NCBI RefSeq assembly: GCF_030812215.1
Contig: NZ_JAUSSG010000002.1
Location: forward strand, 1-64,000
Direction: 5' to 3'
DNA length: 64,000 bases
Origin: Variovorax boronicumulans
GTDB taxonomy: Bacteria > Pseudomonadota > Gammaproteobacteria > Burkholderiales > Burkholderiaceae_C
Made by a program: the position numbers and the translations under genes. The notes under the pieces were generated by a model. It did not search any database. It saw only the letters and a list, made by a program, of their open reading frames with translations, and was not told where the DNA came from. Every line of letters begins with the position of its first letter. Positions within the stretch are counted from its first letter, which is position 1. Positions 8,760 through 17,328 of the stretch are shown here, one piece after another.

Positions 8760-9668
8760 CTACTTGGCCGGAGCCTTCTTCGTCGAAGCCTTCTTGGCAA
8801 GAGCCGGGGCGATCGCGCGCTTGGTCAAGTCAATGCCGACGACCTTAATTTCTTCGACGCGGGGTTGCGCACGGGTCACCGACGACCAGTGATTGTGAAG
8901 GGCCTCTACAAGCCCAGCGAAGTTGACCCACTTCTTGTTCCGTAGCTGCCAGCCTTTCTGCATGCCACGCCAGACCAACAGGTAGATTCCACGGACGGAC
9001 GCGTCGTCACGTAGGTAGTCGTCCGCGAGCTGATTTTCCAGTCGCTCGAAGAGCTCGGGGCCTGACCAGTTGTCGGCGATCTTCAGCTCTGTCGGCACAG
9101 GGCCGTTGAAAGCAGTACAGGTCCACCAGAGGTCGGGCCTCTTCGCATCGGGCAGCTTCAGTTCCTGCGGAATCACGTATCGCCCGCGCGCACGGTCGTT
9201 GCACCAAGCGCCGATCAGGTTTCGGAGAACGGTCTCTCGTTCGGCGTTGATCACCACGCTGGCAGTGCTGTCGTTGCCGTCCTCCAGGTGATGCTTGTAG
9301 TCGAGCAAACGCAACACAGCCAGGTCGAAGAGCTCGCGGTGGTTGGCCGGCATCGCACTCGCCGTCTGAAGGATCTGCCGGGTGTTGCGGTAGTTGATCT
9401 TGAGGATCGTCGTGCGGCCCTGCGCCGGGACTCCAACGCTCTTGAAGCTGAAGGGCTTGCCACGTCGCTTGTCGTAGATGCTCTGGGCATCGTCGTACAG
9501 CAGCAGCAAACTGTTGGTCGTGGGATCGACCATTTGAGTGACCAGCTTGAGCCACTCGGGCGCAAAGTCGTGGCCCTCGTCGACCAGCACCGCCAGGTAC
9601 TGGCCCGACGGAATTATCTGGCGGTCCACCCCGCCGATAACGTTGTGCACCATCCTCTCCACCATTTC
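8760..9668 (-). pseudogene. Chimeric remnant: NERD/UvrD-type helicase fragment joined to a restriction-endonuclease C-terminal tail
   Basis: Two unrelated pieces share one open frame. From about 9668 down to ~9365 the protein reads as the motif II-III part of a NERD-type SF1 helicase: AVLVDEGHDF, LLLLYDDAQSIYD, ILKINYRNTRQIL. From about 9345 to 8760 it reads as the C-terminal PD-(D/E)XK domain found at the end of large NTPase defence proteins: KRPDLWW, then PTELKIADNWSGPELFE and RGIYLLVWRG. No Walker A and no helicase C-terminal motifs are present, so a working helicase is excluded. The frame stays open up to 9797, but the extra N-terminus has no helicase similarity and overlaps the degraded AlbA_2 gene on the other strand. 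The missing N-terminal helicase half resembles the gene fragment at 41890-43005. Confidence 0.65.
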
Positions 9669-9679
9669 ACCAGCAACGG

Positions 9680-9701
9680 CGGGCCTTTGTGGCCCGTTTT
9701 T
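9680..9701 (+). terminator. Rho-independent terminator-like hairpin
   Basis: CGGGCC, a 5-nt loop, then GGCCCG followed by five T. It sits exactly where helicase similarity ends, and no + strand gene precedes it, so it may have been carried in by a rearrangement. Confidence 0.55.
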
Positions 9702-9741
9702 GCGTCTACCCACCATTGAACCCGCCATAGACACAAACTCC

Positions 9742-10201
9742 AAGAACTCGATGCTCACACGAATGCTGAAGAGGTCCGACGCCTCATCGACGAGCACACG
9801 CAGGAGTCGCTTTATCTGAAGTTCAAACGGGATGACGCTCTTGGTCGGCAGATCAGCGCGCAGAACTCGTCAAGGACGAGACCGACCTCGCGAACGCCGA
9901 TAGTGTGCGCATCATTTAGGGAATCGCTGAAAGCCGGCCGGTCGGCAGCGTCGCTGCCGCCGAAGATTTGGCGCCGATGGTCGACGGTACACGGCCCCGG
10001 GAATGGCTCAGCTCAATGATTCACGATCATGCGAGCCACAGATTTCATGACTTCGATATCGAAGAGATCTCCATCGAAGGCGGCCGGGTGTTCGTGGTTG
10101 ACATCAAGGCTGCCGGTAGAGCACATCAGACCTTGGTCGACGACCCGCACTACTACGAACGCGTCGGTGTCAACTCCCTAGGGATTTTTTCATTGCACTA
10201 G
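9742..10201 (+). pseudogene. Frameshifted AlbA_2 (Schlafen-like) ATP-binding domain gene
   Basis: Three consecutive pieces in different states match one AlbA_2 domain. First, from about 9762, AEEVRRLIDEHTQESLYLKFKR (a typical entry into the domain) in one frame. Then, after a shift near 9855, ELVKDETDLANADS and GIAESRP with an in-frame TAG at 9917-9919. Finally, from 9968, an open stretch ending VDIKAAGRAH and YYERVGVNSLG, the usual end of the domain. AlbA_2 proteins occur in regulators and in phage-defence loci. The frameshift and stop make this a dead gene. The function of the ancestor cannot be told. Confidence 0.65.
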
Positions 10202-10508
10202 CTTCCGCATCAGTCCGGGTGCTTCCGAGGCATTTTGCAGTAACTGTGTCAGCAACCGGGCCTCCTCACCCCTAGGTGAGTAAAAGTTACTGGACTTCGA
10301 CCATCCAAGATCTCTCCAGAACTGTTACCCACAGACTTAGAGCCCTCAGGTGAACCTTGAGTCCGTCGGCTCATGCGGAAGCTCATCGTTGTTGGCCCAG
10401 ACTCCATAGGCAGGTCATCCTTCCGGGCGAGTTTCCCTCCATGTGCTCTCGCTTGAGTTCAGGCATAGGCATAGACGACCAGAGCAATCATGGCACGATG
10501 TGCAGCCA
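10202..10508. other. Intergenic region, no supported gene
   Basis: This holds a small hairpin, CTCACC-CCTA-GGTGAG (10265-10280), whose right side TAGGTGAGT (10273-10281) repeats the word at 3293-3301. The rest is presumed upstream sequence of the LysR gene at 10509. No gene was recognised. Confidence 0.4.
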
Positions 10509-11405
10509 ATGAATTTCCGTCAGCTGCGTTATTTCTGCGAAGTCGCCGACAGCGGCACTCTTGCGCGCGCGGCCCAGCGCCTCTTTGTCGCGCCTACAGC
10601 CATCAGCATGCAGATCTCTCAACTCGAGGAAGGGCTGGGCGGCGCGCTGTTCGACCGCGCGGTCAAGCCGATGACGTTGACTCCGCTGGGACGCTTCTTC
10701 CTCCCCCGGGCACGTGAGTTGCTCGCCGACAGGCAGCGCCTCGAAGAAGACACGCGCGACGTGGCGAGCGGCAAGAGCGGTTGGCTGGGTATCGGTTTCG
10801 TGCGCTCGCTGCTCAACTCGGTCCTGCCGGCAGCCGTGCGCGCTTTCAGGCTCAAGCATCCCGACGTGAAACTCGACCTTGTCGAGTTGCTTTCGGAGCA
10901 TCAGCCGGCGCACCTGCGCAGCGGCCGCATCCACATCGGTCTCTCGCGATTTGCTGAACAGCAGATATCACCACCCGCGGACCTGCGGCACGTGCCGCTC
11001 TTCGACGACCCTTTCGTCGTGGCGGTGCCGACCGATCACCGTGGTGCGAAGCGAGGCTCGGTGTCGTTGGCCGAGCTGTCGAAGCTGCCGCTCATCAGCT
11101 ACCCCAAGGACCCGCAGAGCTCGTTCGCGCAGCATGTGCTTGCACGGCTGCATGAAGCAGGTGTGCAGCCGCGCGTGGGGCATGAAGCCATCGAGATCCA
11201 TACCGCGCTCAGCCTGGTGGCGGCCGGGCTCGGCTATGCGGTAGTTGGCGCATCGGTCGCGCAGCGCGCGCAAAGCGACGTAGCGTTCGTTCGGCTGGCG
11301 GCGCTGAAGGCCTGCACCTCAGTGGTAGCGGTGACCCGTGTCGACGAAGAGGGCCCGCTTGTCGCTTCGATGCTGAAGACGCTGCTAGCTCCGTATGCGC
11401 GCTAG
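10509..11405 (+). CDS. LysR-family transcriptional regulator
   Basis: 298 aa from the ATG at 10509; the frame extends upstream to 10443, but the LysR start MNFRQLRYFCEVAD is clear. An N-terminal winged HTH (about 1-60, RLFVAPTAISMQISQLEE) is followed by a co-inducer-binding domain. It is a close paralogue of the 298-aa LysR at 29503-30399: both share the RYFCEV start, FDRA..PM.LTPLGRF and the SGWL.IGF.RS linker. It is encoded directly before an RraA-fold gene and a Bug receptor on the same strand, so it probably controls them in response to the imported acid. An inverted repeat in the gap behind it (11409-11443) is a candidate site. Confidence 0.9.
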   Translation: MNFRQLRYFCEVADSGTLARAAQRLFVAPTAISMQISQLEEGLGGALFDRAVKPMTLTPLGRFFLPRARELLADRQRLEEDTRDVASGKSGWLGIGFVRSLLNSVLPAAVRAFRLKHPDVKLDLVELLSEHQPAHLRSGRIHIGLSRFAEQQISPPADLRHVPLFDDPFVVAVPTDHRGAKRGSVSLAELSKLPLISYPKDPQSSFAQHVLARLHEAGVQPRVGHEAIEIHTALSLVAAGLGYAVVGASVAQRAQSDVAFVRLAALKACTSVVAVTRVDEEGPLVASMLKTLLAPYAR

Positions 11406-11408
11406 AAC

Positions 11409-11443
11409 TTCAGAATATCTGCATACATTTTCAAAATTCTGAA
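11409..11443. promoter_or_regulatory. Inverted repeat between lysR and the RraA-fold gene
   Basis: TTCAGAAT (11409-11416) and ATTCTGAA (11436-11443) are perfect 8-bp arms with a 19-nt AT-rich spacer. They lie 38 bases before the RraA start at 11481. This could be a LysR target or a weak transcription end for lysR. Confidence 0.4.
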
Positions 11444-11480
11444 CTTTTGTTCAGTTGTTCATCGGGTGATTATCCGCCCC

Positions 11481-12128
11481 ATGAGACAACCAGCAAACAG
11501 CAGTGCCCTTGAAAGCCTGCGCGCACTAGGTGCCGCCACCGTCTACGAAGCCCAGGGCGCGCACGGCGCGTTTGACAGCGGACTGAAGCCGCTCGACCCC
11601 GCAAACCGCCTGGTCGGCCCGGCCCTCACTGTGGACCTGCGCCCCGCGGACAACCTCATGCTGCACTACGCATTGCTCAAGGCACAGCCGGGCGACGTGC
11701 TGGTCGTCGACGCCAAGGGCTTCTTGGAAGCAGGCCCTTGGGGCGATGTGCTGACCGAAGCAGCCATGGCGCGCGGAGTGGCAGGCCTCGTGATCCACGG
11801 CGCCGTGCGCGACGCAGACGCGATCGTTCGCATGGGTTTCCCGGTGTTCTGCAGGGGACTGTCGATCAAGGGCACCGGCAAGCACCAGCCGGGGCGGCTG
11901 AACGTGCCGCTGTGCATCGGCGATGCGGTGGTGCACCCTGGAGATATCGTGGTCGGTGATCGCGACGGCCTGGTGATGGTGGCTCGCGACGATGTCGACC
12001 GCGTGCTTGCGAGCGCGCAGGCTCGCGAAGAAAAAGAAGCCGGCTTTCGCCGTGCCATCGCAAACGGCGCCTCAACTGCGGAGCTCCTGGGACTCGGCGA
12101 CACGCTGCACCGGCTCGGCCTGCACTGA
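11481..12128 (+). CDS. RraA-fold aldolase/decarboxylase (4-carboxy-4-hydroxy-2-oxoadipate aldolase-like)
   Basis: 215 aa from the ATG at 11481; a GTG at 11466 would add five residues. It shows the class II HMG/CHA aldolase layout: ATVYEAQG near the N-terminus, a GPWGDVLT loop, then GAVRD, where Arg-Asp binds pyruvate and metal. These enzymes cleave 4-hydroxy-2-oxo acids to pyruvate plus another acid and also decarboxylate oxaloacetate; they are not RNase E inhibitors despite the RraA name. It is very similar to the gene at 32251 (shared PADNLMLHYA, DVLVVDAK, FCRGLSIKGTGK). It lies between a LysR gene and a Bug receptor. The substrate cannot be told. Confidence 0.85.
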   Translation: MRQPANSSALESLRALGAATVYEAQGAHGAFDSGLKPLDPANRLVGPALTVDLRPADNLMLHYALLKAQPGDVLVVDAKGFLEAGPWGDVLTEAAMARGVAGLVIHGAVRDADAIVRMGFPVFCRGLSIKGTGKHQPGRLNVPLCIGDAVVHPGDIVVGDRDGLVMVARDDVDRVLASAQAREEKEAGFRRAIANGASTAELLGLGDTLHRLGLH

Positions 12129-12171
12129 CCCGCGTACGTCAGCCCAAAAACATCGACTGGAGACAACACCC

Positions 12172-13149
12172 ATGAACAAGAGAAATTTTCTTGCCCTGTG
12201 CACTTCGGCTGTGGCGCTAGCCATCGCAGCACCGGTGCCCACTGCTTTCGCACAGGCCTACCCGCAGAAGCCGATCCGCCTGATCGTGCCCTGGCCAGCG
12301 GGTGGCGCAACGGACTCTGTAGGTCGCGCGGTGGCCGAGGCCCTGCGAGTGCAACTGGGGCAGAGCGTCATCGTCGACAACATCGCCGGCGCGGGTGGCA
12401 ACATCGGCACGCAACAGTTCGTGCGGCAGCCGCACGACGGCTACACCTTGCTCCTGGCCACCAGCTCGACCAACGCCGCCAACCCCTATCTCTACAAGCG
12501 CACCGGTTTCGATCCGATCAAGGACTTCACGCCGGTTGCCTCGCTGGCGGTCATTCCCAGCGTGCTGGTCGTGGCGGCTGCGTCGCCCTACAGGACGCCG
12601 AACGACATCGTCGCCGCAGCGAAGGCCAAGCCAGGCACCCTCTCTTACGGCTCTGGTGGTGTGGGCAACTCGGCACACTTGGCGGGCGAGCTGTTCAAGG
12701 CGAAGACGGGCATCGATGCCGTCCATGTGCCCTACAAGGGCAGCGCGCCAGCGCTCACCGACGTAATGGCCGGCCAGCTCGACTTCATGCTCGACACCGG
12801 CGCCTACGGGCAGGTCAAGGGCGGGAAGATCCGCGCGATCGCCGTGGCGTCGGACAAGCGCCATCCGATGCTGCCCGGCGTGCCAACCTTCGACGAACTC
12901 GGCATCAAGGGCATGCACATGAACGCCTGGTATGGCCTCGCCGCGCCGGCCGGCACGCCGCAGCCGGTGGTGGACCGGCTCAACGCTGCAGTTCAGACAG
13001 CCTTCAAGGCCGGAGATTTGGGCAAGCGCCTGGCCGACATCGGCGCAGAGGTGCGCCCCGGCGACGCGGCCAGCTTTGCGGCCTTCTGGACATCCGAACT
13101 GAGCCGCTACGCCGGTCTTGTGAAACTCACTGGCGCATCATTGGATTGA
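12172..13149 (+). CDS. Bug-family (TctC) tripartite tricarboxylate transporter substrate-binding protein
   Basis: 325 aa. The ATG at 12172 follows GGAGACAA (12159-12166). A signal peptide (about 1-28, ending AFAQA) directs it to the periplasm. Family signatures: VPWPAGGATD, VDNIAGAGGNIG, DGYTLLLA, HVPYKGSAPALTD. Bug receptors bind carboxylates through main-chain contacts and pass them to a TctA-TctB membrane pair, but none is encoded nearby (the only pair here is at 51.4 kb). It follows the CHA-aldolase-like gene by 43 nt and likely shares its transcript, suggesting that the aldolase works on the imported acid or its product. Confidence 0.92.
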   Translation: MNKRNFLALCTSAVALAIAAPVPTAFAQAYPQKPIRLIVPWPAGGATDSVGRAVAEALRVQLGQSVIVDNIAGAGGNIGTQQFVRQPHDGYTLLLATSSTNAANPYLYKRTGFDPIKDFTPVASLAVIPSVLVVAAASPYRTPNDIVAAAKAKPGTLSYGSGGVGNSAHLAGELFKAKTGIDAVHVPYKGSAPALTDVMAGQLDFMLDTGAYGQVKGGKIRAIAVASDKRHPMLPGVPTFDELGIKGMHMNAWYGLAAPAGTPQPVVDRLNAAVQTAFKAGDLGKRLADIGAEVRPGDAASFAAFWTSELSRYAGLVKLTGASLD

Positions 13150-13152
13150 CGC

Positions 13153-13168
13153 GGCGCGCCGCCGCGCC
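13153..13168. terminator. GC-rich hairpin between convergent genes
   Basis: GGCGCG and CGCGCC arms with a 4-nt loop, followed by CTTTGAG, lie just behind the Bug stop. No real T-tract follows, so its role as a terminator is uncertain. Confidence 0.35.
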
Positions 13169-13242
13169 CTTTGAGCTTCTCGGATGCAGCCGCCAGGTCG
13201 AACTCAAACTGCGCGATTCGGGCCATGCCCGAAAGCTCCCTT

Positions 13243-14142
13243 TTACTGAGTCTGAAAGATTTGTCCGAAGTCGCAATGCTCCTGAGCCAACCGAGCGATG
13301 GAAGCCACCAGCCCGCTCTGGCGATCCCCCCGGCAGACCGCCGCATAAGCTGCCGATGGCAAAGCCGGCGAGACATTGAGCACCTCGAGCGCGCCTGAAT
13401 CAACCATAGGAGCAAGGCACTTCCTGGGAAGGTAGCTGATGCCCATCCCGGAAACCGTCAGGCCAATGAGTGCGACGAGACTGTTGCTGAACACGGTGTT
13501 TGCTGTTTTCACGCCGATCGAACGAAGCCACCGGTTATAGAGCTGGCCCGTTCCCGAACGATCGTCCTGTGTCAGCAGGCGATGCGCGGTCAGATCGTCC
13601 GTACGCAGTCGCCGGCGTCGGCCCACGAGTCCCGGCTTGCACATCAACGCGTGCTCGACCACACCGACTCGCTTGGACACGAAACGTTGATCGTTGAACA
13701 TCTCCGGAACGATCATCAGGTCCACCTCGTCGTCGAGAAGCTTGTCTCGAAGCATGACGCTCGCATCCACACGGGGTTCGATGATCACCCGCGGAAAGTT
13801 GGCTTCTATGGCGCCGACAAGGCGAGGCAACCAGGTCATCGCCGTCAGCTCGGTCACTCCGATTCGCACGTGCCGCTCCAGGACCTCCGGCCGCTGCAGC
13901 AGTTCGACGGTCGCGTCCCGTTGGTCCAGCAGCCGCTTGGCCTGCATGAACATCTCCTCGCCCTTCTCCGTCAGCCGTGCGGACCTCATCGACCGATCGA
14001 ACAGCGCGGTATCGAAAAGGGACTCCAGTTCCTGAATGCGTTTTGACACCGCCGATTGGGTGGTGTGAAGCCGGATCGCCGCTTGCGCGAACCCACCCGC
14101 CTGCACCACCCAGAAGAACGCTTCGAGTTGCTTGAACGTCAT
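13243..14142 (-). CDS. LysR-family transcriptional regulator
   Basis: 299 aa from the ATG at 14142 (MTFKQLEAFFWVVQAGG); an upstream in-frame ATG at 14166 is less like the family start. The HTH is at about 16-35 (GGFAQAAIRLHTTQSAVSKR), and the effector domain follows. It is divergent from the aconitase X genes, with a 200-bp gap holding a symmetric site at 14180-14197, the classical arrangement for LysR control of a catabolic operon. It has the same WVVQAGG/YWAATLG-type start as the LysR at 39672, but not enough to call a recent duplicate. Confidence 0.9.
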   Translation of the reverse strand: MTFKQLEAFFWVVQAGGFAQAAIRLHTTQSAVSKRIQELESLFDTALFDRSMRSARLTEKGEEMFMQAKRLLDQRDATVELLQRPEVLERHVRIGVTELTAMTWLPRLVGAIEANFPRVIIEPRVDASVMLRDKLLDDEVDLMIVPEMFNDQRFVSKRVGVVEHALMCKPGLVGRRRRLRTDDLTAHRLLTQDDRSGTGQLYNRWLRSIGVKTANTVFSNSLVALIGLTVSGMGISYLPRKCLAPMVDSGALEVLNVSPALPSAAYAAVCRGDRQSGLVASIARLAQEHCDFGQIFQTQ

Positions 14143-14179
14143 CACAGCCGTATCTCCAGTTCGCAATACATCGTGGCGA

Positions 14180-14197
14180 GGAATATATGTCTATTCC
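14180..14197. promoter_or_regulatory. Candidate LysR operator
   Basis: GGAATA and TATTCC are perfect 6-bp arms around TATGTC, placed 38 bp upstream of the lysR start and 146 bp before the aconitase X start, in the divergent gap. Confidence 0.45.
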
Positions 14198-14342
14198 AAT
14201 TTATCGCTTTTTTTGATCGACCGCGAGATCAAGAATTCTTCCAACCCGACAGGCGAACGACGAACTCGAATCCACGCGTGGACTTGATGACGACTTCACC
14301 CGGCCCCCACCGTCGGCGCAACAACCAGATGGAGAATCAACA

Positions 14343-15584
14343 GTGCTTCTGACCGAAGAAGAAACAGGAATGCTCAACGGAGACAAGGGTCCCGCTGTCC
14401 AGAAGGCCATGCAGATCCTCGTCGCGCTGGGCGAGAGCTTCGGGGCCGAGAGGCTCGTTCCGATCAACAACGTCCACATGGCGGGTTCGTCCGTGCTGGT
14501 CGCCGAGGAGGCCGGGACCCGGTTCGTCGAAGACATCAGGAAACTGGGTGGCACCTTCATCACCAGGGTCACCACGAATCCCACGGCGGTGGACCCGGTG
14601 CGGTGGGAGGAGATCGGCATCCCCGAGTCCGACAGCATCCTGCAGACGCGCCTGACCGATGCCTACGCGGGAATGGGCGCCAACACGTGCAACACCTGTA
14701 TTCCCTACCTGGTGGGCAATGCCCCTCGCTTCGGCGAGCACATGGCCTGGGGCGAGTCGTCGGCGGTGGTCTTTGCCAACTCGGTCTGCGGTGCCAGAAC
14801 CAACCGGGAGGGAGGGCCGAGCGGACTCGCCTCTGCGTTGACCGCTCGCACCCCCGAGTACGGGTTCCACTTGAAGGAAAACCGCTACGGCAAGTTCCTG
14901 ATCAAGGTGGAAACGCCGCTCAACGACATGACGGACTACGGCACGCTCGGGTACTTTGCGGGAAAGATCGCAGGGCAAGACACGCCGGTATTCACGGGCA
15001 TTCCCACCGATCCGACGCTGGAGCAACTGAAGGCGCTGAGTGCCGCCCTCGCCTCTTCCGGCGCCGTCAGCATGTTCCATGCAGTCGGCGTGACCCCGGA
15101 AGCACCCACAGTCGAGGAAGCCTTCGGCGGAGGCGAGCCGGACAAGGTGCTCGTCTTCGACCAGGCCGAAAAGGAAAAGGCCGAAGCCGCGCTCAACAAG
15201 GAACCATCGGATCACGTGGACTGGATCCTCGTGGGTTGTCCCAACGCTTCCGTGCAGGAAATTCGCGAAGTCGCAGACGCGCTGCAAGGCAAGAAGGTCC
15301 ACAAGGACGTCGCGCTCTGGGTGACGACGGCGGGTGCGATGTATGCCATGGCCGAGCGCATGGGCTACATCCGGACCATCGAGGAAGCAGGTGGGGTCGT
15401 TGTACGGGAAACCTGTCCGTTCCTGGCACGCAGCCGCGTGATCGCGCCGAAGAAAGGCTACAAAACCCTGACGACCAACTCGGCCAAGATGGCTTTCTAC
15501 GCGCCCGGCCAGTTCGGCCTGCCCACTCACTATGGGAACCTGGATCGCGTCATGCAGGCCGCCATCAACGGCGTCTGGAGGTAA
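14343..15584 (+). CDS. Aconitase X large (catalytic) subunit
   Basis: 413 aa from the GTG at 14343, preceded by GGAG; an ATG at 14370 would remove the conserved LTEEE start. DUF521/AcnX features: GANTCNTCIPYLVG with cysteines for an iron centre, WGESSAVVFANSVCGARTNREGG, and CPFLARSR near the C-terminus. Split-subunit AcnX enzymes are cis-3-hydroxy-L-proline dehydratases or related hydro-lyases; archaeal relatives dehydrate mevalonate 5-phosphate. The small swivel subunit follows after 5 nt. With a Bug receptor downstream, the substrate is probably an imported hydroxy acid or hydroxyproline. No proline-pathway genes are visible here, so the exact substrate is open. Confidence 0.88.
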   Translation: MLLTEEETGMLNGDKGPAVQKAMQILVALGESFGAERLVPINNVHMAGSSVLVAEEAGTRFVEDIRKLGGTFITRVTTNPTAVDPVRWEEIGIPESDSILQTRLTDAYAGMGANTCNTCIPYLVGNAPRFGEHMAWGESSAVVFANSVCGARTNREGGPSGLASALTARTPEYGFHLKENRYGKFLIKVETPLNDMTDYGTLGYFAGKIAGQDTPVFTGIPTDPTLEQLKALSAALASSGAVSMFHAVGVTPEAPTVEEAFGGGEPDKVLVFDQAEKEKAEAALNKEPSDHVDWILVGCPNASVQEIREVADALQGKKVHKDVALWVTTAGAMYAMAERMGYIRTIEEAGGVVVRETCPFLARSRVIAPKKGYKTLTTNSAKMAFYAPGQFGLPTHYGNLDRVMQAAINGVWR

Positions 15585-15589
15585 GCCCC

Positions 15590-16078
15590 ATGACTGCAGA
15601 AAAGCTCATCCTCAACGGACGCAAGATTGTCACCGGCAAGGCCGGCGGCGAGGCCGTGGTCACGAAGGAGGCCATCAGCTTCAATGGCGGCGTCGACAAC
15701 ATGACGGGAATCGTCACGGAGCCCGGCCATGAACTCGAAGGTGTCAACATCGCCGGGAAGGTGCTGGTGTTCCTCACCGGCAAGGGATCTACCGGTGGGT
15801 CCTACAAGATCTACGACATGGTTTCTCGCGGCACGGCACCCGTCGCATTCGTCCAGGTGAAACCCGAAGGCGTGACCACGATCGGCGCCATCATCGGAAA
15901 CATCCCCGTGGTGGCACACCTGGACCAGGATCCCACCGTCGTCATCGCGAGCGGCGATTTCATCGACATGGACGCCGACGCCGGCATCGTGTCAGTGACA
16001 CCTCGAGATCTACATCTCGCCATCAACCGGCCCGCGGCCGACGAAGTTCGACGGCCGTTCGATCCGAACCTGTCCTAG
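15590..16078 (+). CDS. Aconitase X small (swivel) subunit
   Basis: 162 aa, DUF126. The ATG at 15590 follows the large-subunit stop by 5 nt and an SD-like GGAGG at 15577-15581. The swivelling beta-barrel carries the GKGSTGGSYKIYDMVSRGTAP loop that closes over the active site, then AHLDQDPT. In other genomes the two parts can be fused; here they are separate and translationally coupled. It is needed together with the large subunit for dehydratase activity. Confidence 0.88.
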   Translation: MTAEKLILNGRKIVTGKAGGEAVVTKEAISFNGGVDNMTGIVTEPGHELEGVNIAGKVLVFLTGKGSTGGSYKIYDMVSRGTAPVAFVQVKPEGVTTIGAIIGNIPVVAHLDQDPTVVIASGDFIDMDADAGIVSVTPRDLHLAINRPAADEVRRPFDPNLS

Positions 16079-16252
16079 ACAGGAATAGCGCCGCCGGCCC
16101 GGCCGGTTCCAGCTTTGGAACCTGCTGCGGGAGATCGATGCGCCCTCGACTCCGCTGCGCTCCCCCGCCCTCGTTTTCTCGAACCCAGCACTTGCAAGAG
16201 TGTTGCGCGCGGTGCTGGCCGCGCAAAGCAACAACTCGAAAAACCAACCTAT

Positions 16253-16260
16253 GGAGACAA
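16253..16260 (+). promoter_or_regulatory. Ribosome binding site that decides the Bug start
   Basis: GGAGACAA lies 2 nt before the ATG at 16263. An in-frame ATG at 16251 overlaps this word and is therefore unlikely to be the start. Confidence 0.6.
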
Positions 16261-16262
16261 TC

Positions 16263-17234
16263 ATGATCCGACGCCATCTCTTTCGCCTCCCGCTCGCAGC
16301 CTATCTGGCCGCCGCCGGCCTTGCAGCCCACGCCCAGGACTGGCCCAACAAGAAGCCGATCAGCCTGGTGGTGCCATTCGCAGCGGGCGGCAGCACCGAT
16401 GCGACAGCGCGCCTCCTGGCGGACAAGCTGGGCAAGGAGATCGGCCAGCAGGTCATCGTCGACAACCGCGCGGGTGCCGGCAGCAACCTGGGCGCGGCGT
16501 TTGCAGCCAAGGCCACGCCAGACGGATACACGATCCTGTTTGCGACAAGCACGATCACCACCAACGTCACGCTCTACAAGAACATGGGCTTCGACCTGCG
16601 CAAGGACCTGATCCCGGTCTCGCAGTTCGCCCTCATTCCCAATGTCTTGACGGTCAACAACGATCTGCCGGTCAAGTCGCTGCAGGAGTTCGTCGACTAT
16701 GTGCGCCAGAAGAAGGGGCCCGTCAACTACGGCTCCGCGGGCAGCGGATCGGCATCGCACCTGTCGGGGGCGCTGTTGAACAGCATGGCCGAGGGCGACA
16801 TGGTGCACGTCGCCTACAAGGGCGGTGCCCCCGCCAATACCGACCTGATTGGCGGGCAGATTCAGGCGGTCTTCTCACCCATGGTGGAAGTGCTGCCGTT
16901 CATCGACAGCGGCAAATTGCGCGCGCTCGCCGTGACGACCAAAGGTCGATCGACTCGCCTGCCCAATGTGCCCGCAATCGGCGAGGTGCTGCCCGGCTTC
17001 GAGGTTGCGCTGTGGAATGGCGTTCTCGCGCCTTCGGCCACGCCTGCGCCCGTGATCGAGAAGCTCGCCGCGGCGATCCAGAAGGTGGCGCAGGACCCGG
17101 CCGTCCGCAAGGCGCTGACCGACCAAGGCTCGACACCTGTAGGGAACTCACCGGCACATTTCAAGGACATCCTGGCCCGGGAAATCGACAAATGGGGCGC
17201 GCTGGTGACGCTCTCCGGCGCGAACGTCGACTGA
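16263..17234 (+). CDS. Bug-family (TctC) substrate-binding protein
   Basis: 323 aa from the ATG at 16263. Signal peptide at about 1-24 (ending LAAHAQ). Family motifs: VPFAAGGSTDATAR, VDNRAGAGSNLG, DGYTILFA, HVAYKGGAPANTD, and a C-terminal KWGALVTLSGANVD. It lies 184 bp behind the AcnX small subunit on the same strand and probably delivers the AcnX substrate or a precursor. Like most receptors in the window it has no dedicated TctAB genes beside it. Confidence 0.92.
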   Translation: MIRRHLFRLPLAAYLAAAGLAAHAQDWPNKKPISLVVPFAAGGSTDATARLLADKLGKEIGQQVIVDNRAGAGSNLGAAFAAKATPDGYTILFATSTITTNVTLYKNMGFDLRKDLIPVSQFALIPNVLTVNNDLPVKSLQEFVDYVRQKKGPVNYGSAGSGSASHLSGALLNSMAEGDMVHVAYKGGAPANTDLIGGQIQAVFSPMVEVLPFIDSGKLRALAVTTKGRSTRLPNVPAIGEVLPGFEVALWNGVLAPSATPAPVIEKLAAAIQKVAQDPAVRKALTDQGSTPVGNSPAHFKDILAREIDKWGALVTLSGANVD

Positions 17235-17328
17235 GAACGGGCGCGGCCAATGATCGACGCTCGACATCAGGGAGACGTACCGCAACCCGAACAATCGAGG
17301 CATGTGAGCCGCTTCAACGAATGCGGCA

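Noticed and set aside
8760..9797. An intact helicase gene
   Set aside because: Walker A and motifs IV-VI are missing, the N-terminal 40 residues are unrelated, and the C-terminus belongs to another protein family.
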